From Gemmatimonadota bacterium (GTDB taxonomy: Bacteria > JAAXHH01), in assembly GCA_009841265.1 (NCBI GenBank), contig VXMB01000009.1, positions 29,951 to 93,950 on the forward strand: a DNA stretch of 64,000 nt. The letters are read 5' to 3'. Below are positions 54,453 through 62,946 of this stretch, in pieces. A program made the translations under genes and the position numbers. Position 1 is the stretch's first letter. Each line of letters starts with the position of its first letter. The notes below the pieces were generated by a model, which did not search any database, had not been told where the DNA came from, and worked only from the letters and a program-made list of their open reading frames with translations.

Positions 54453-55736
54453 CTACGCCTTGCTGATTCGATAACCCGGGTGACTGGAATCGAAGAGCTC
54501 CGGCCGCAGGCGGGTACCCAGGCCCGGTCCTTCCGGCGGTCGCGCAAATCCGTGATCCACGACGATGTTGGGCTCGATGAGCAGATCGTAGAAGGTCCTG
54601 ATGTGGGCCCGGACGGACTCCTGGATGACGACGTTGGGCACGGCCGTGGCGACGTGGATGCCGGCAATCAGCGTAAGCGGACCCGTACAGTCATGCATGG
54701 CCGCCGGAATGTTGTAGCCCTGGGCCATCTCGGCCAGCCGCCGCGTCTCGCTGATGCCGCCCACCCAGGTGGGATCGACCATGAGGTAGTCGGCGGCGTT
54801 TCTCTCCAGTACATGGCGGTAGTCCTCCCTGCTGATGTACATTTCGCTGACCGCCAGAGGCACGCCCGACTGTTCGCGGAAGTCCCTGAGCGTGTCCACG
54901 TTGTCCAGGCGCATGACGTCCTCGAGCCACATCGGGTTCAGGTCCCGCACGGCCTCGGCGATGCGCAGGGCGGCGGGAAGCTGAAAGAATCCGTGTCCGT
55001 CCAGGAGGATCTCGATCCGGTCGCCCACGCGCTTGCGCACCTCCTCCAGGGGCTTGACGCATTCCCGGACCGTGGACATGGGCAGATAGCTTGAGCCGTG
55101 GGCCCGGTAGGCGCGGTCGAAGGTCCAGAACTTCATGCCCGTGTAGCCTTCCGCCACCAGTTCCTCCGCCAGGTCGCCCGCGGCGTGGTGGGCGGCCCAG
55201 TTGTCTTCCAGCGGACCGGGTTTGCCGATGTCGCCGTGGCCAGGCCAGCCTTGTTGGGCAGGCGCGCCCGGCGGACGGCGTCCATAGGTCGGACCGCCGC
55301 AGCTGTTGTAGACCCGGACAGTCTCGCGGGCCTTTCCGCCCAGCAGTTGCCAGACGGGAAGTCCGCTCGCCTGTCCCAGAAGGTCCCAGAGGGCCAGGTC
55401 GACGGCGCTGAGGGCCCGCATTTCGGCGCCTCGCGAGCCGAAGGCGCTGAACCGTTCGTAGAAGAACCGCCAGTGGTGCTCGATAGACAGAGGGTCGCTG
55501 CCCAGCAGCCGGCGGGCTAGCCAGTCATGGACGACTGCGGCCACCGCCTGGGGGACGTAGTAGGACTCGCCTTGGCCGACAGCGCCCGCGTCGGTGTGGA
55601 TCCGCAGCAGGATCAACCCCGGCATGACGTCGTCGGGGATGAGGGTCTCCACGGCCGTGATCTTCAGGTCGGAACTTCGCGGGACGGAAGGGGGGTGTGG
55701 CGAGACGGCGTCCAGGCCACCGGGGATTTCGGTCAT
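54453..55736 (-). CDS. enolase-superfamily (mandelate racemase/muconate lactonizing) dehydratase
   Basis: A 427-aa protein: N-terminal capping domain (about 25-150) and a TIM barrel with metal ligands in EILLDGHGFF, MWLEDVMRLDN and the third strand PLAVSEMYISRED. The C-terminal MHDCTGPLTLIAGIHV supplies the catalytic histidine region. Members dehydrate sugar acids such as galactonate, gluconate or rhamnonate. ATG at 55736 has AGAGG upstream. It overlaps no neighbour but lies 13 bp from the second PhyH gene, forming a PhyH-enolase-PhyH set. Confidence 0.88.
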   Translation of the reverse strand: MTEIPGGLDAVSPHPPSVPRSSDLKITAVETLIPDDVMPGLILLRIHTDAGAVGQGESYYVPQAVAAVVHDWLARRLLGSDPLSIEHHWRFFYERFSAFGSRGAEMRALSAVDLALWDLLGQASGLPVWQLLGGKARETVRVYNSCGGPTYGRRPPGAPAQQGWPGHGDIGKPGPLEDNWAAHHAAGDLAEELVAEGYTGMKFWTFDRAYRAHGSSYLPMSTVRECVKPLEEVRKRVGDRIEILLDGHGFFQLPAALRIAEAVRDLNPMWLEDVMRLDNVDTLRDFREQSGVPLAVSEMYISREDYRHVLERNAADYLMVDPTWVGGISETRRLAEMAQGYNIPAAMHDCTGPLTLIAGIHVATAVPNVVIQESVRAHIRTFYDLLIEPNIVVDHGFARPPEGPGLGTRLRPELFDSSHPGYRISKA

Positions 55737-55749
55737 CTGCCCATCCTCT

Positions 55750-56676
55750 TTACACCGACCGGTTGTCCAGCGAGTAGGTTCGGTTTCCATCGCCCCCTAG
55801 CTGCCACGTGCCGCGAAACAGGGACTGCCGTTTTGGCGGCATCTGGTCGATGATCTGATGGTCGAGGTTGAGCCGGTGCCACTGCGCCCAGATCGAGTTG
55901 TAGCAGTTGAACACGGCGCATCGCCGGTTGTCCGGATTGGTCCAGTCGTTCGCCGCGTGGATGAGGCTCTCGGTGAAGACCAGCATCGATCCTGGCGGAC
56001 AACTGTAATCTTCCATGGCGGCGTAGAGACTTTCCTCCCAGGGAGATTCGCTGATATTGGGGCGGTACCGGTCCGGACCGCCGTAGTTGAAATGGGCCTT
56101 GTGCGAGCCGCTCAGAAAGGAAGTGCCGCCGTACCCCGCCCTGACCTCCTCCAACTCCCAGACCACCCGGGTGAGTCCTGCGAAGATCTTGCCACCCTGC
56201 ACCTGGTAACGCATGGCGTTGGCCTGCTGGGGAGGACGCACGACGTGGGGCAGGCCCGTACCCTGCACCGTCGATTCCCAGCCGGGTTCCCGCACCATGA
56301 GGAAGGAGTTTTCGCAGCGGAATCCGTAGTAGTCGTCCCCCACGAAGGGCGGCTCGGTCAGGATCTCGTTGAGAATGCCCACGACCGCGGGGTGATCCAG
56401 CAGATCGGCCAGCCTGCCCTGGAAACCCCTTTTAAAACCGCTGTTCTTGCCCTTGTTGTCCGGCTCAACCGCGGCATACACCTCGGCCTTCATCTCCTCG
56501 ATCTCGGTCTCCGACAGCACGGAAGGCACGAGGATCCAGCCCTTCAGGTCGAAGAAGAACTTCTGCTCTTCGGTCATGGGGGAGGGGGTGGGGCTGGAAG
56601 TGGTGGAATGCTCGACGGCCATTGTCGACGCGTCCCCTTTGTCCGTGTCGGTATCCGTGGCTTGCTCGGTAGACAT
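55750..56676 (-). CDS. phytanoyl-CoA dioxygenase (PhyH) family protein
   Basis: A 308-aa PhyH-like protein. A low-complexity Ser/Thr/Asp-rich N-terminus (about residues 1-33) precedes the folded domain; MTEEQKFFFDLKGWILVPSVL begins the domain. GYGGTSFLSGSHKAHF and LIHAANDW carry the expected second half of the oxygenase. The first iron motif reads LPHVVRPP rather than HxD, so activity is less certain. It starts a leftward three-gene set and is divergent from the ATPase operon. Confidence 0.82.
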   Translation of the reverse strand: MSTEQATDTDTDKGDASTMAVEHSTTSSPTPSPMTEEQKFFFDLKGWILVPSVLSETEIEEMKAEVYAAVEPDNKGKNSGFKRGFQGRLADLLDHPAVVGILNEILTEPPFVGDDYYGFRCENSFLMVREPGWESTVQGTGLPHVVRPPQQANAMRYQVQGGKIFAGLTRVVWELEEVRAGYGGTSFLSGSHKAHFNYGGPDRYRPNISESPWEESLYAAMEDYSCPPGSMLVFTESLIHAANDWTNPDNRRCAVFNCYNSIWAQWHRLNLDHQIIDQMPPKRQSLFRGTWQLGGDGNRTYSLDNRSV

Positions 56677-56828
56677 TTTGACTCCGATCGTTCAGCTTGA
56701 AATGCGCCTGAATACGAGTGCTTGAAATAGGATCTGTCGGAATCAGTATCGTGAAGCGATGTCGCCTAACAATTGCCCGCATTTCGTCTGGTTGTCAAGT
56801 TCAAATCTACAAACTTTCTTTTATATAT

Positions 56829-56852
56829 GATGGCCTTGTTACGCAGGCCATC
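56829..56852. repeat. 8-bp perfect inverted repeat in the divergent intergenic region
   Basis: GATGGCCT (56829-56836) and AGGCCATC (56845-56852) are exact complements around an 8-nt loop. The 313-bp gap 56677-56989 between the PhyH gene and the ATPase operon is otherwise AT-rich and holds the promoter at 56904. No T-run follows on either strand, so a terminator is unlikely; an operator or attenuator-type hairpin is possible. Confidence 0.55.
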
Positions 56853-56903
56853 TATCGAGAAAACACATAACAATCAACCTATCGCAATTTTACAACAAAT
56901 CTG

Positions 56904-56932
56904 TTGACAACAAGCTTGTTGAATACTATTTT
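56904..56932 (+). promoter_or_regulatory. promoter of the two-ATPase operon overlapping a 14-bp palindrome
   Basis: TTGACA (56904-56909) and TATTTT (56927-56932) are 17 bp apart. A perfect palindrome CAACAAGCTTGTTG (56908-56921) covers the end of the -35 and most of the spacer. A repressor bound there would block polymerase, keeping the operon off until induced. Predicted start is about 56939, giving a 50-nt leader with AGGAG at 56980. Sequence is direct; repression is inference. Confidence 0.78.
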
Positions 56933-56989
56933 AGTCATAGCAACAACAGATTTCAAGGTCACTATCAACCCGATTTCACAGGAGCCATA

Positions 56990-58261
56990 ATGAGATCAGT
57001 TACTGGTCCCTGGGTGAGCGGCGACGACTTCTTCGACCGTGAATCCGAACTGGACATACTGGAGCGGCGAATCCGAAATGGTAACCACGTGCTTCTGACA
57101 GGCCAGCGCCGCATGGGCAAGACCAGCGTGGCTCGAGAGCTAGGCTGCCGACTCAAGGCCCAAGAGTGGGTGTTCCTCTTCGTAGACGTCGAAGACGCTA
57201 CCTGTCCGGAAGATGTGATCGCAGACGTCGCAGAGGCTGCAAATCAGGTTAGAACCCTGAAATCCCGGATCACCACCGGGACTCTAAGTCTACTGAACCG
57301 ACTTTCACACAGAATCAAGGGAATAGGTCCAAGGCAGTTCCGAGTGAGTTTCAGGGCAGAGCTGAATATAGGCAACTGGCGTCGGTTCGGCGAAAAGCTG
57401 ATTCGCGACTGCGCCGACCACGATCAACCTGTCCTGCTTGTCATTGATGAACTGCCGATCTTCCTGAAACGGATGCTCAGTGACGACGAGGGACATAAAA
57501 AGGTAGACGAGTTTCTGAGTTGGCTGCGTGGCGCTCTACAACGACACGACGGAAGTACTCCAGTCCTTATGGTATCCGGCAGTATAGGTCTTGCTCCGCT
57601 TGTACGACGGTTGGGAATCCCCGACCGAATCAACTACCTCTATCCGTTTCGGCTCGGTCCCTGGAACCGCGAAATCTGCATCGAATGTTTCGATCGACTC
57701 GTTCTGAGTTCTGAAGTCCAGGTAGAAAGTGGAGTTGCCGAGGCGGTGTACGACAAGCTCGGTATGGGTATTCCACATCACGTGCAGTACTTCTTCGCCC
57801 GACTTACTGAGCACGCACACATGCACGACAAAGAAGGGGTGGCTGTGTCGGACGTGGATGAAGTCTACCATAGTGTACTGCTGGGGCCGGTGGGCCAGAG
57901 CGATCTGGCGCATTACGAAACGCGTCTCGAGGACGGGCTGGCCGACGAATTGGACTATTCCATAGCCAAGGACATCCTGTCAGAGGCTGCCACGCAGGAT
58001 GTATTCGGCCCCCTAGCTCGGCGAGGTCTAGAGCAAATTTACGCGCCCAGAATCGGTAATGTCGCCGGCCGAATTTCCGAAGTCCTCGGTATCCTCGTTC
58101 ATGACGGGTATCTCGACACGTGTGACGCTGAATACCGATTTCCCTCGAATCTGCTGAAGGATTGGTGGGCTGCGCGATTTGGTAACCATTACTCACCCAT
58201 TGAACAGCGCAGCCCCGTCCGAAACGAACAGAGTTTAGGTTTCGCAGTCCGAAACGAGTGA
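56990..58261 (+). CDS. P-loop ATPase of archaeal-ATPase/STAND-like type
   Basis: A 423-aa protein. After FFDRESELDILERRI the Walker A is LLTGQRRMGKTS (about residue 37-48) and Walker B VLLVIDELPIFL (about 147-158). SGSIGLAPLVRRLGIP is a sensor-like strand and a C-terminal winged-helix part (SEVLGILVHDGYLDT) follows. The FxRxxE start and GQRRMGKTS loop are typical of ATPase_2/MNS-clade NTPases. No nuclease, TIR, protease or transmembrane domain is visible. It is the first gene of a two-gene operon: the next ATG lies 10 bp after its stop. A rightmost direct repeat-like tail (RNEQSLGFAVRNE) is odd. Confidence 0.82.
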   Translation: MRSVTGPWVSGDDFFDRESELDILERRIRNGNHVLLTGQRRMGKTSVARELGCRLKAQEWVFLFVDVEDATCPEDVIADVAEAANQVRTLKSRITTGTLSLLNRLSHRIKGIGPRQFRVSFRAELNIGNWRRFGEKLIRDCADHDQPVLLVIDELPIFLKRMLSDDEGHKKVDEFLSWLRGALQRHDGSTPVLMVSGSIGLAPLVRRLGIPDRINYLYPFRLGPWNREICIECFDRLVLSSEVQVESGVAEAVYDKLGMGIPHHVQYFFARLTEHAHMHDKEGVAVSDVDEVYHSVLLGPVGQSDLAHYETRLEDGLADELDYSIAKDILSEAATQDVFGPLARRGLEQIYAPRIGNVAGRISEVLGILVHDGYLDTCDAEYRFPSNLLKDWWAARFGNHYSPIEQRSPVRNEQSLGFAVRNE

Positions 58262-58271
58262 GGAGAGAATC

Positions 58272-61200
58272 ATGGACGCATCTGAGTTCAATGCTCCTAC
58301 GATACGAAAGTTCAATCCCGGTACCTTCCAGTCTGATAAAGAGGTGGTCCGGCAATTCGTGGTACGGAAACGCGAACTGGGACTCGTACTTGATGTCCTA
58401 CACGAAAATATCGAAACCCCTTCTTGCCAGCATGTCCTTCTGGTAGCGCCCCGAGGCAGGGGCAAGACCATGTTGTTGGCCCGCGTCGCTGCTGAACTGC
58501 GAAACGAAAACGAACTGTCACAGAGCATGCTTCCTGTGCGATTCATGGAAGAAAGCCACGAAGTATTCGACATCGCCGACTTCTGGCTTGAAACGCTTTT
58601 CTATCTTTCAAAAGAGATTGTGCGTCCTGATCCAGACCTCGCACGGGAATTACAGGCCGTCCATGCCGATCTGACGGGTCAATGGAGGGATGGATTCCTG
58701 GCGGAACGAGCCAGAGCTACGGTGCTGGACGCGTCCGACCGTCTGGGTAAAAAACTCGTGCTCATGATCGAGAACATGCAGACGTTATTCGATGATGTAG
58801 ACGAAAACTTCGGCTGGCAGTTGCGGGAGACGTTGCAGACCGAGCCCCAGATCATCCTGATTGGCACAGCCACTAGTCGTTTCGAACGTCTGGATGACGT
58901 AAGAGAACCCTTCTTCGAACTGTTCCGGATACTTGATCTCAAACCGTTAGACACCGAAGCCTGCCGACGGCTCTGGCAGGTGGTAAGCGGTGATGATTTT
59001 CAGGAACGCCGCATCAGACCCCTTCAGATACTGACCGGCGGCAATCCCCGACTGTTGGTCATCATCGCGGAATTCGCCCGCCACCGGTCGTTACACCAGT
59101 TGATGGAAGAATTGGTGACGCTCGTCGATGAACATACCGAGTACTTCCGCGGACATTTAGAAGCTTTAGCGCCAACGGAACGTCGGGTCTATCTCGCGGT
59201 TATTGACCTCTGGCAACCTTCGACCACTGGCGAGATTGCAGCCAGAGCACGTATGGATGTCCGAAGCGTGTCCAGCCTGCTTGGCAGACTGATTGATCGT
59301 GGAGCCGTTACTTACGACGGAACATCCAGGAAACGTGAGTACGCAGCGGCAGAGCGGCTGTACAGCATATACTATAAAATGAGACGTGAACGGGATGAGG
59401 CGGCAGTCGTGCACAATCTAATCCATTTTATGGCGGTTTTCTACAGCGAGGACGAACTGACGGAGATGTCAAAAATGTTCAGCGTGGAGGCAACGCGGTT
59501 CCAATCAATACGTGAAGGGTTCAAGCGGGCGAGGTTAGATGTACCACAGATTGAACAGTTGTTCAGTCAGTTTACCGATTCAAGTATGGAACCTGTAACA
59601 TTCAGCCGTAAGCCGACCAGTTCCCAACATATAGAAGCAGAACTGAATGAATTAGCGAAGGCCGCCGAAGACTTAATAAGAAAAGCAGACGACAAAGTCC
59701 GAAGCGGAGAACCTGAAGCGGCTACTTCGATATTTGATTCGGTCGTAGATCGGTTCTCAGGTCGAGAATCTCCCAGAATCCAATTTTCGGTTGCCAAAGC
59801 TATGGTTCTAAAGGGTATGGTACTAGGCGGGATGGGTAGACTTTCTGAGGCGCTTACAACCTTCAATTTGATCGAAGACCGCTTTCATACAAGCGAAATA
59901 CCACAGATCGAGTTGTTGCTGGCCGAGTCATTGGTAAATAAAGGATTTGTACAGAGGGAACTCGGCCAACTCAGCGACGCGAATTCTACATTAGAATCTA
60001 TTACTGTACGGTTCTCAGACTCTGACACGCCTAAGATCCGGAAAATAGTCGCTGACGCGCTAATCCTCAAAGCGAATGTACAAGTTGAACTAGACCATTC
60101 TTTGGCAGCTATCGGCACATTTGATGAGATTGTAGAACGTTATGATTCGAACAAAGATGCAAAGCTGATAATCCCAACTGCCAGAGCATTAGTCGAAAAA
60201 GGAATGATTTACTTTAAGCTAGGTGATTTAGAAAAAGCGGTAGAGGCATTCGAAGACGCTATCGTGCGATTCGATCCGCTCTCAGATATGAATGTCCGGG
60301 AATGGGTCGCGAGAGCATTGTTTAGCAAGGCGATGACACAACGTGAACTTGATACAAAGTCGGCGATTGTGACTTACGATGAGTTTGTAGAACGCTTTGG
60401 TGCTTTTGATGAATTGCCACTGAAGAATATGGTAGTCGACGTGTTATTCTACAAAGCAGAGACGCTGTATGAAGTAGGCAATGTAGAGGCTTCAGTTAGA
60501 ACCTACGATGAGTTTATTGCCTTGGTCGACAATGACCACAGATTGAACCGTCAGGTACAGGTCGCCACTGCGATGATCAACCGGGGAGTTGCTCAATGGA
60601 ATCTTGATAACCTGACTGAGTCAATCTCAAGTTACGATCTGGTAATAGAACGATTTGGATCCAGTGAATTGGCGGAACTTCAGGAGGTTGTCGTTAAGTC
60701 CTTTCTGAATAAAGGAATGGTGCAAGGACAAAACGGGCGCTCTGAAACGGAGATCGCAACGTATGATGAAGTGATAGACCGCTTTGGAAGTAACAACGAT
60801 TCCCGAGTTCAGTTATGGATTGCCAAGACATTGATCAATAAAGGTGTCGCGCTGCGAAACCACAGTGACTACGCAGGATCCATAGAAACCTATGATCGTA
60901 TTGTAGATTGTTTCGGGGATAACAGAACGGTGGAGTTTCAACAAGTCGTGTTGATGGCGATGCTAAACAAAGCGGTTTACCAACTTGAACTTGATAATCA
61001 ATCGGAGAGTATGACGACCTATAACGCGGTAATTGAACGCGCGGGTGCTTTTGAAGGCCCATGGTTCAAGGGAATAGTCGCCAAAGCATGGGTCAGCCTG
61101 GCATATATCCATATCAGAAACGGAAGTGCGGAAGAAGCACAGTGTGCTTACGAAGCGATTCAAGAATCATTGGACAATCTGGAAACTGACGTGGCCAAGG

Positions 61201-61565
61201 AAACAAGACGGCAACTGCATTGGATCAGAATAAGTGTAATGTTGATTCAAAAGGACCATACCGCTGCTATGAAATTGTTCCACTCTTTGTATGCTTCCGC
61301 CGACCTTGACGACCAAGCTAAGTTGCATGAGATGATCTGGAGTGTCGTGCAATTAATCACGACTGGAGCTTCTGAGACTGATGTGCTGGATATCTTGTTA
61401 AGTGACGAAAAGAAGGCTGAAGTGCTTAGTCCTCTCGTTGTAGCTTTGCAAAAACGAAAAGGGTTGGACGCACGTGTTGCGGCTGAGGTGAATGAAGTTG
61501 CCGAGGATATCCTGCGTGCGATTGAAGACGCTCGCGTATACTATACGGACCGAGATCCAAGGTAG
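58272..61565 (+). CDS. AAA/STAND-type ATPase with winged helix and TPR-like repeats
   Basis: A 1097-aa protein. ATPase domain (about 30-300): FVVRKRELGLVLDVL, Walker A VAPRGRGKTMLL (about 57-68), and an atypical Walker B LVLMIENMQTLFD with E-N in place of D-E. Sensor-like ILIGTATS follows, then a winged helix near 320-355 (LGRLIDRGAVTYDG). From about 470 to 930 eleven repeats of about 43 residues follow, of type YDEVIxRFGSS...AxxLxNKGxxxxxLGxxxEA, i.e. a TPR-like superhelix. The repeat region is clearly AT-richer than the surrounding genome. The ATPase-switch plus repeat-sensor layout is that of STAND proteins; the effector would have to be elsewhere. Role unknown. Confidence 0.85.
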   Translation: MDASEFNAPTIRKFNPGTFQSDKEVVRQFVVRKRELGLVLDVLHENIETPSCQHVLLVAPRGRGKTMLLARVAAELRNENELSQSMLPVRFMEESHEVFDIADFWLETLFYLSKEIVRPDPDLARELQAVHADLTGQWRDGFLAERARATVLDASDRLGKKLVLMIENMQTLFDDVDENFGWQLRETLQTEPQIILIGTATSRFERLDDVREPFFELFRILDLKPLDTEACRRLWQVVSGDDFQERRIRPLQILTGGNPRLLVIIAEFARHRSLHQLMEELVTLVDEHTEYFRGHLEALAPTERRVYLAVIDLWQPSTTGEIAARARMDVRSVSSLLGRLIDRGAVTYDGTSRKREYAAAERLYSIYYKMRRERDEAAVVHNLIHFMAVFYSEDELTEMSKMFSVEATRFQSIREGFKRARLDVPQIEQLFSQFTDSSMEPVTFSRKPTSSQHIEAELNELAKAAEDLIRKADDKVRSGEPEAATSIFDSVVDRFSGRESPRIQFSVAKAMVLKGMVLGGMGRLSEALTTFNLIEDRFHTSEIPQIELLLAESLVNKGFVQRELGQLSDANSTLESITVRFSDSDTPKIRKIVADALILKANVQVELDHSLAAIGTFDEIVERYDSNKDAKLIIPTARALVEKGMIYFKLGDLEKAVEAFEDAIVRFDPLSDMNVREWVARALFSKAMTQRELDTKSAIVTYDEFVERFGAFDELPLKNMVVDVLFYKAETLYEVGNVEASVRTYDEFIALVDNDHRLNRQVQVATAMINRGVAQWNLDNLTESISSYDLVIERFGSSELAELQEVVVKSFLNKGMVQGQNGRSETEIATYDEVIDRFGSNNDSRVQLWIAKTLINKGVALRNHSDYAGSIETYDRIVDCFGDNRTVEFQQVVLMAMLNKAVYQLELDNQSESMTTYNAVIERAGAFEGPWFKGIVAKAWVSLAYIHIRNGSAEEAQCAYEAIQESLDNLETDVAKETRRQLHWIRISVMLIQKDHTAAMKLFHSLYASADLDDQAKLHEMIWSVVQLITTGASETDVLDILLSDEKKAEVLSPLVVALQKRKGLDARVAAEVNEVAEDILRAIEDARVYYTDRDPR

Positions 61566-61610
61566 CCATCTTGAATTACCTCAACAGCAAACCCCCTTAG
61601 GAAATCAGGT

Positions 61611-61901
61611 TCAAGATGGGTTCCGTTGTTTCCCCGAATCTGGACGCTGCACATTACCGTCTATCATCTGATCCGGCAGGTTTCGGTCTTTTATATAAGC
61701 CACGTCCTGTTGCAGCTCCTTGATGTCCACGCGTATCTCGGAGATCTCCTCGCGCATTGCGGTGAACCCCTCGTGCATCTCCAGGCGCAGGTCCCTGATA
61801 TCCTCGCTTAACCCGTCGGTCAACCATCCGCTTGCCGTGTATAGCGTCACGCCAATCGCGCATACAGCCGTTACGGCGTTCCAGTTAATCTGTATCCCCA
61901 T
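61611..61901 (-). CDS. small membrane-anchored coiled-coil protein
   Basis: A 96-aa protein: one N-terminal transmembrane helix (WNAVTAVCAIGVTLYTASGWL, about residues 7-27). A long amphipathic helix follows (LSEDIRDLRLEMHEGFTAMREEISEIRVDIKELQQDV), predicted to coil. The tail is polar. ATG at 61901 is set by GGGAG seven bases upstream; an upstream extension of the frame looks like noise. It is convergent with the TPR-ATPase gene (45 bp apart) and downstream of the restriction genes. Similar small helical proteins occur beside many systems; function unknown. Confidence 0.7.
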   Translation of the reverse strand: MGIQINWNAVTAVCAIGVTLYTASGWLTDGLSEDIRDLRLEMHEGFTAMREEISEIRVDIKELQQDVAYIKDRNLPDQMIDGNVQRPDSGKQRNPS

Positions 61902-62224
61902 GGACAGTCTCCCTGTCGCATCATTCGACAGGCGGGTCTGGTTACCGATTTTCGCGTTTGAGCATTTTGATTTCATCAAGAAGGTTTGCGATTCTGACGA
62001 AATGGAACTCCGTAGGACGAGCATGCATAGAGTTCGGTCTTTGTAACGCATCCCCTGACATCTCCGAACCTCCACACCAACATTTCAGTTCAGTCGCAGT
62101 CAATCTCAGTTTTCTCGTAAAAAAAAGAAAACATACTCCTTGAACGGACAATGCACAGAAGTGTGAATCGCTTTACTTACCCTTCCGGCCACCTGGCAGG
62201 CTGCAGAAATGACAACAGCTGCCG
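61902..62224. other. intergenic region, no gene seen
   Basis: Roughly 320 bp between the small membrane protein and the metallopeptidase gene. It is AT-rich in part and contains the inverted repeat GTTTTCT/AGAAAAC near 62109-62131 around a poly-A tract. Frames in this stretch are short and unlike known proteins. Promoter sequences for the 61901 gene are expected here. Confidence 0.5.
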
Positions 62225-62944
62225 TCACATTCGCCCACCAACACTCCGCTCCAACTGTTCCTTCCTCCTCCGCCAGTCCGGCATAATTCCATCCAGCAAC
62301 ACATAGAATCGAGATCCGTGATGAGGCTCGGCGATGTGGCAAAGTTCGTGGGTGATCACGTAGTCGATCCCATTGACGGCCGCCTCGATCAACCGACGAT
62401 TTAGAACCAGCCGCGAAGAGGCCGACAGGGATCCCCAACGGCGACGCATGGTGCGGATGATCAGTCCCCGAGGTCGGAATGATTCCGGATCCGCGAACCG
62501 CAGCAGGTTGACTTCGATCCTTTCGGTGAACTTGACCCGCGCCCGGTCCCGGTACCATTTTTCAACGAGGCTACGGGTCAACTCGCTACGACCGGGTTCG
62601 CGGCTTCGCACAACGATGAAGCCCCGGATCGACTTGACGCCGGGTTTCTCGCAAGCAATCACCTTGAGTCGGTATTGTCTGCCGAGGTAGAGATGCGTTT
62701 CTCCAGAGATGAAGCGTCGTTCGGGCATCCTCGGTAGAAACTGTGAGAAGAACCGCTGTTGACGGCGCACCCAGGCCGCGCGTCTGCGAACTTTTTCGGA
62801 GATGACCTTTATCGACGCGTCACGAGGTGCAGCGACGACGACAGTAGTGTCTGGTTCGACGCCAATCTCCAGCGTCTTCCGTTCACGGCGCACAACGGAG
62901 AACGTTATGCGATGCTCGCCGTATTGAATCCAGTACCGTTCCAT
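62225..62944 (-). CDS. YgjP-like metal-dependent hydrolase (M48/SprT-like)
   Basis: A 239-aa protein of the YgjP/DUF45 zinc-peptidase group. The late motif VITHELCHIAEPHHGSRFY holds HExxH plus the downstream histidine, followed by MPDWRRRKEQLE. An early KTLEIGVEPDTTVVVAAP strand and RRWGSLSASSRLVLN are also typical. ATG at 62944 lies 2 bp after the HsdR stop; a TTG at 62950 would overlap it. Genes of this family commonly accompany type I restriction loci; a role in protein quality control or restriction regulation is suspected but unproven. Confidence 0.88.
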   Translation of the reverse strand: MERYWIQYGEHRITFSVVRRERKTLEIGVEPDTTVVVAAPRDASIKVISEKVRRRAAWVRRQQRFFSQFLPRMPERRFISGETHLYLGRQYRLKVIACEKPGVKSIRGFIVVRSREPGRSELTRSLVEKWYRDRARVKFTERIEVNLLRFADPESFRPRGLIIRTMRRRWGSLSASSRLVLNRRLIEAAVNGIDYVITHELCHIAEPHHGSRFYVLLDGIMPDWRRRKEQLERSVGGRM

Positions 62945-62946
62945 CG

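Noticed and set aside
56829..56852. Intrinsic terminator
   Set aside because: The hairpin is perfect but no T-tract follows on either strand.
61611..62075. 154-aa version of the small membrane protein
   Set aside because: The extra N-terminal 58 residues are low quality and a good ribosome site precedes the internal ATG at 61901.
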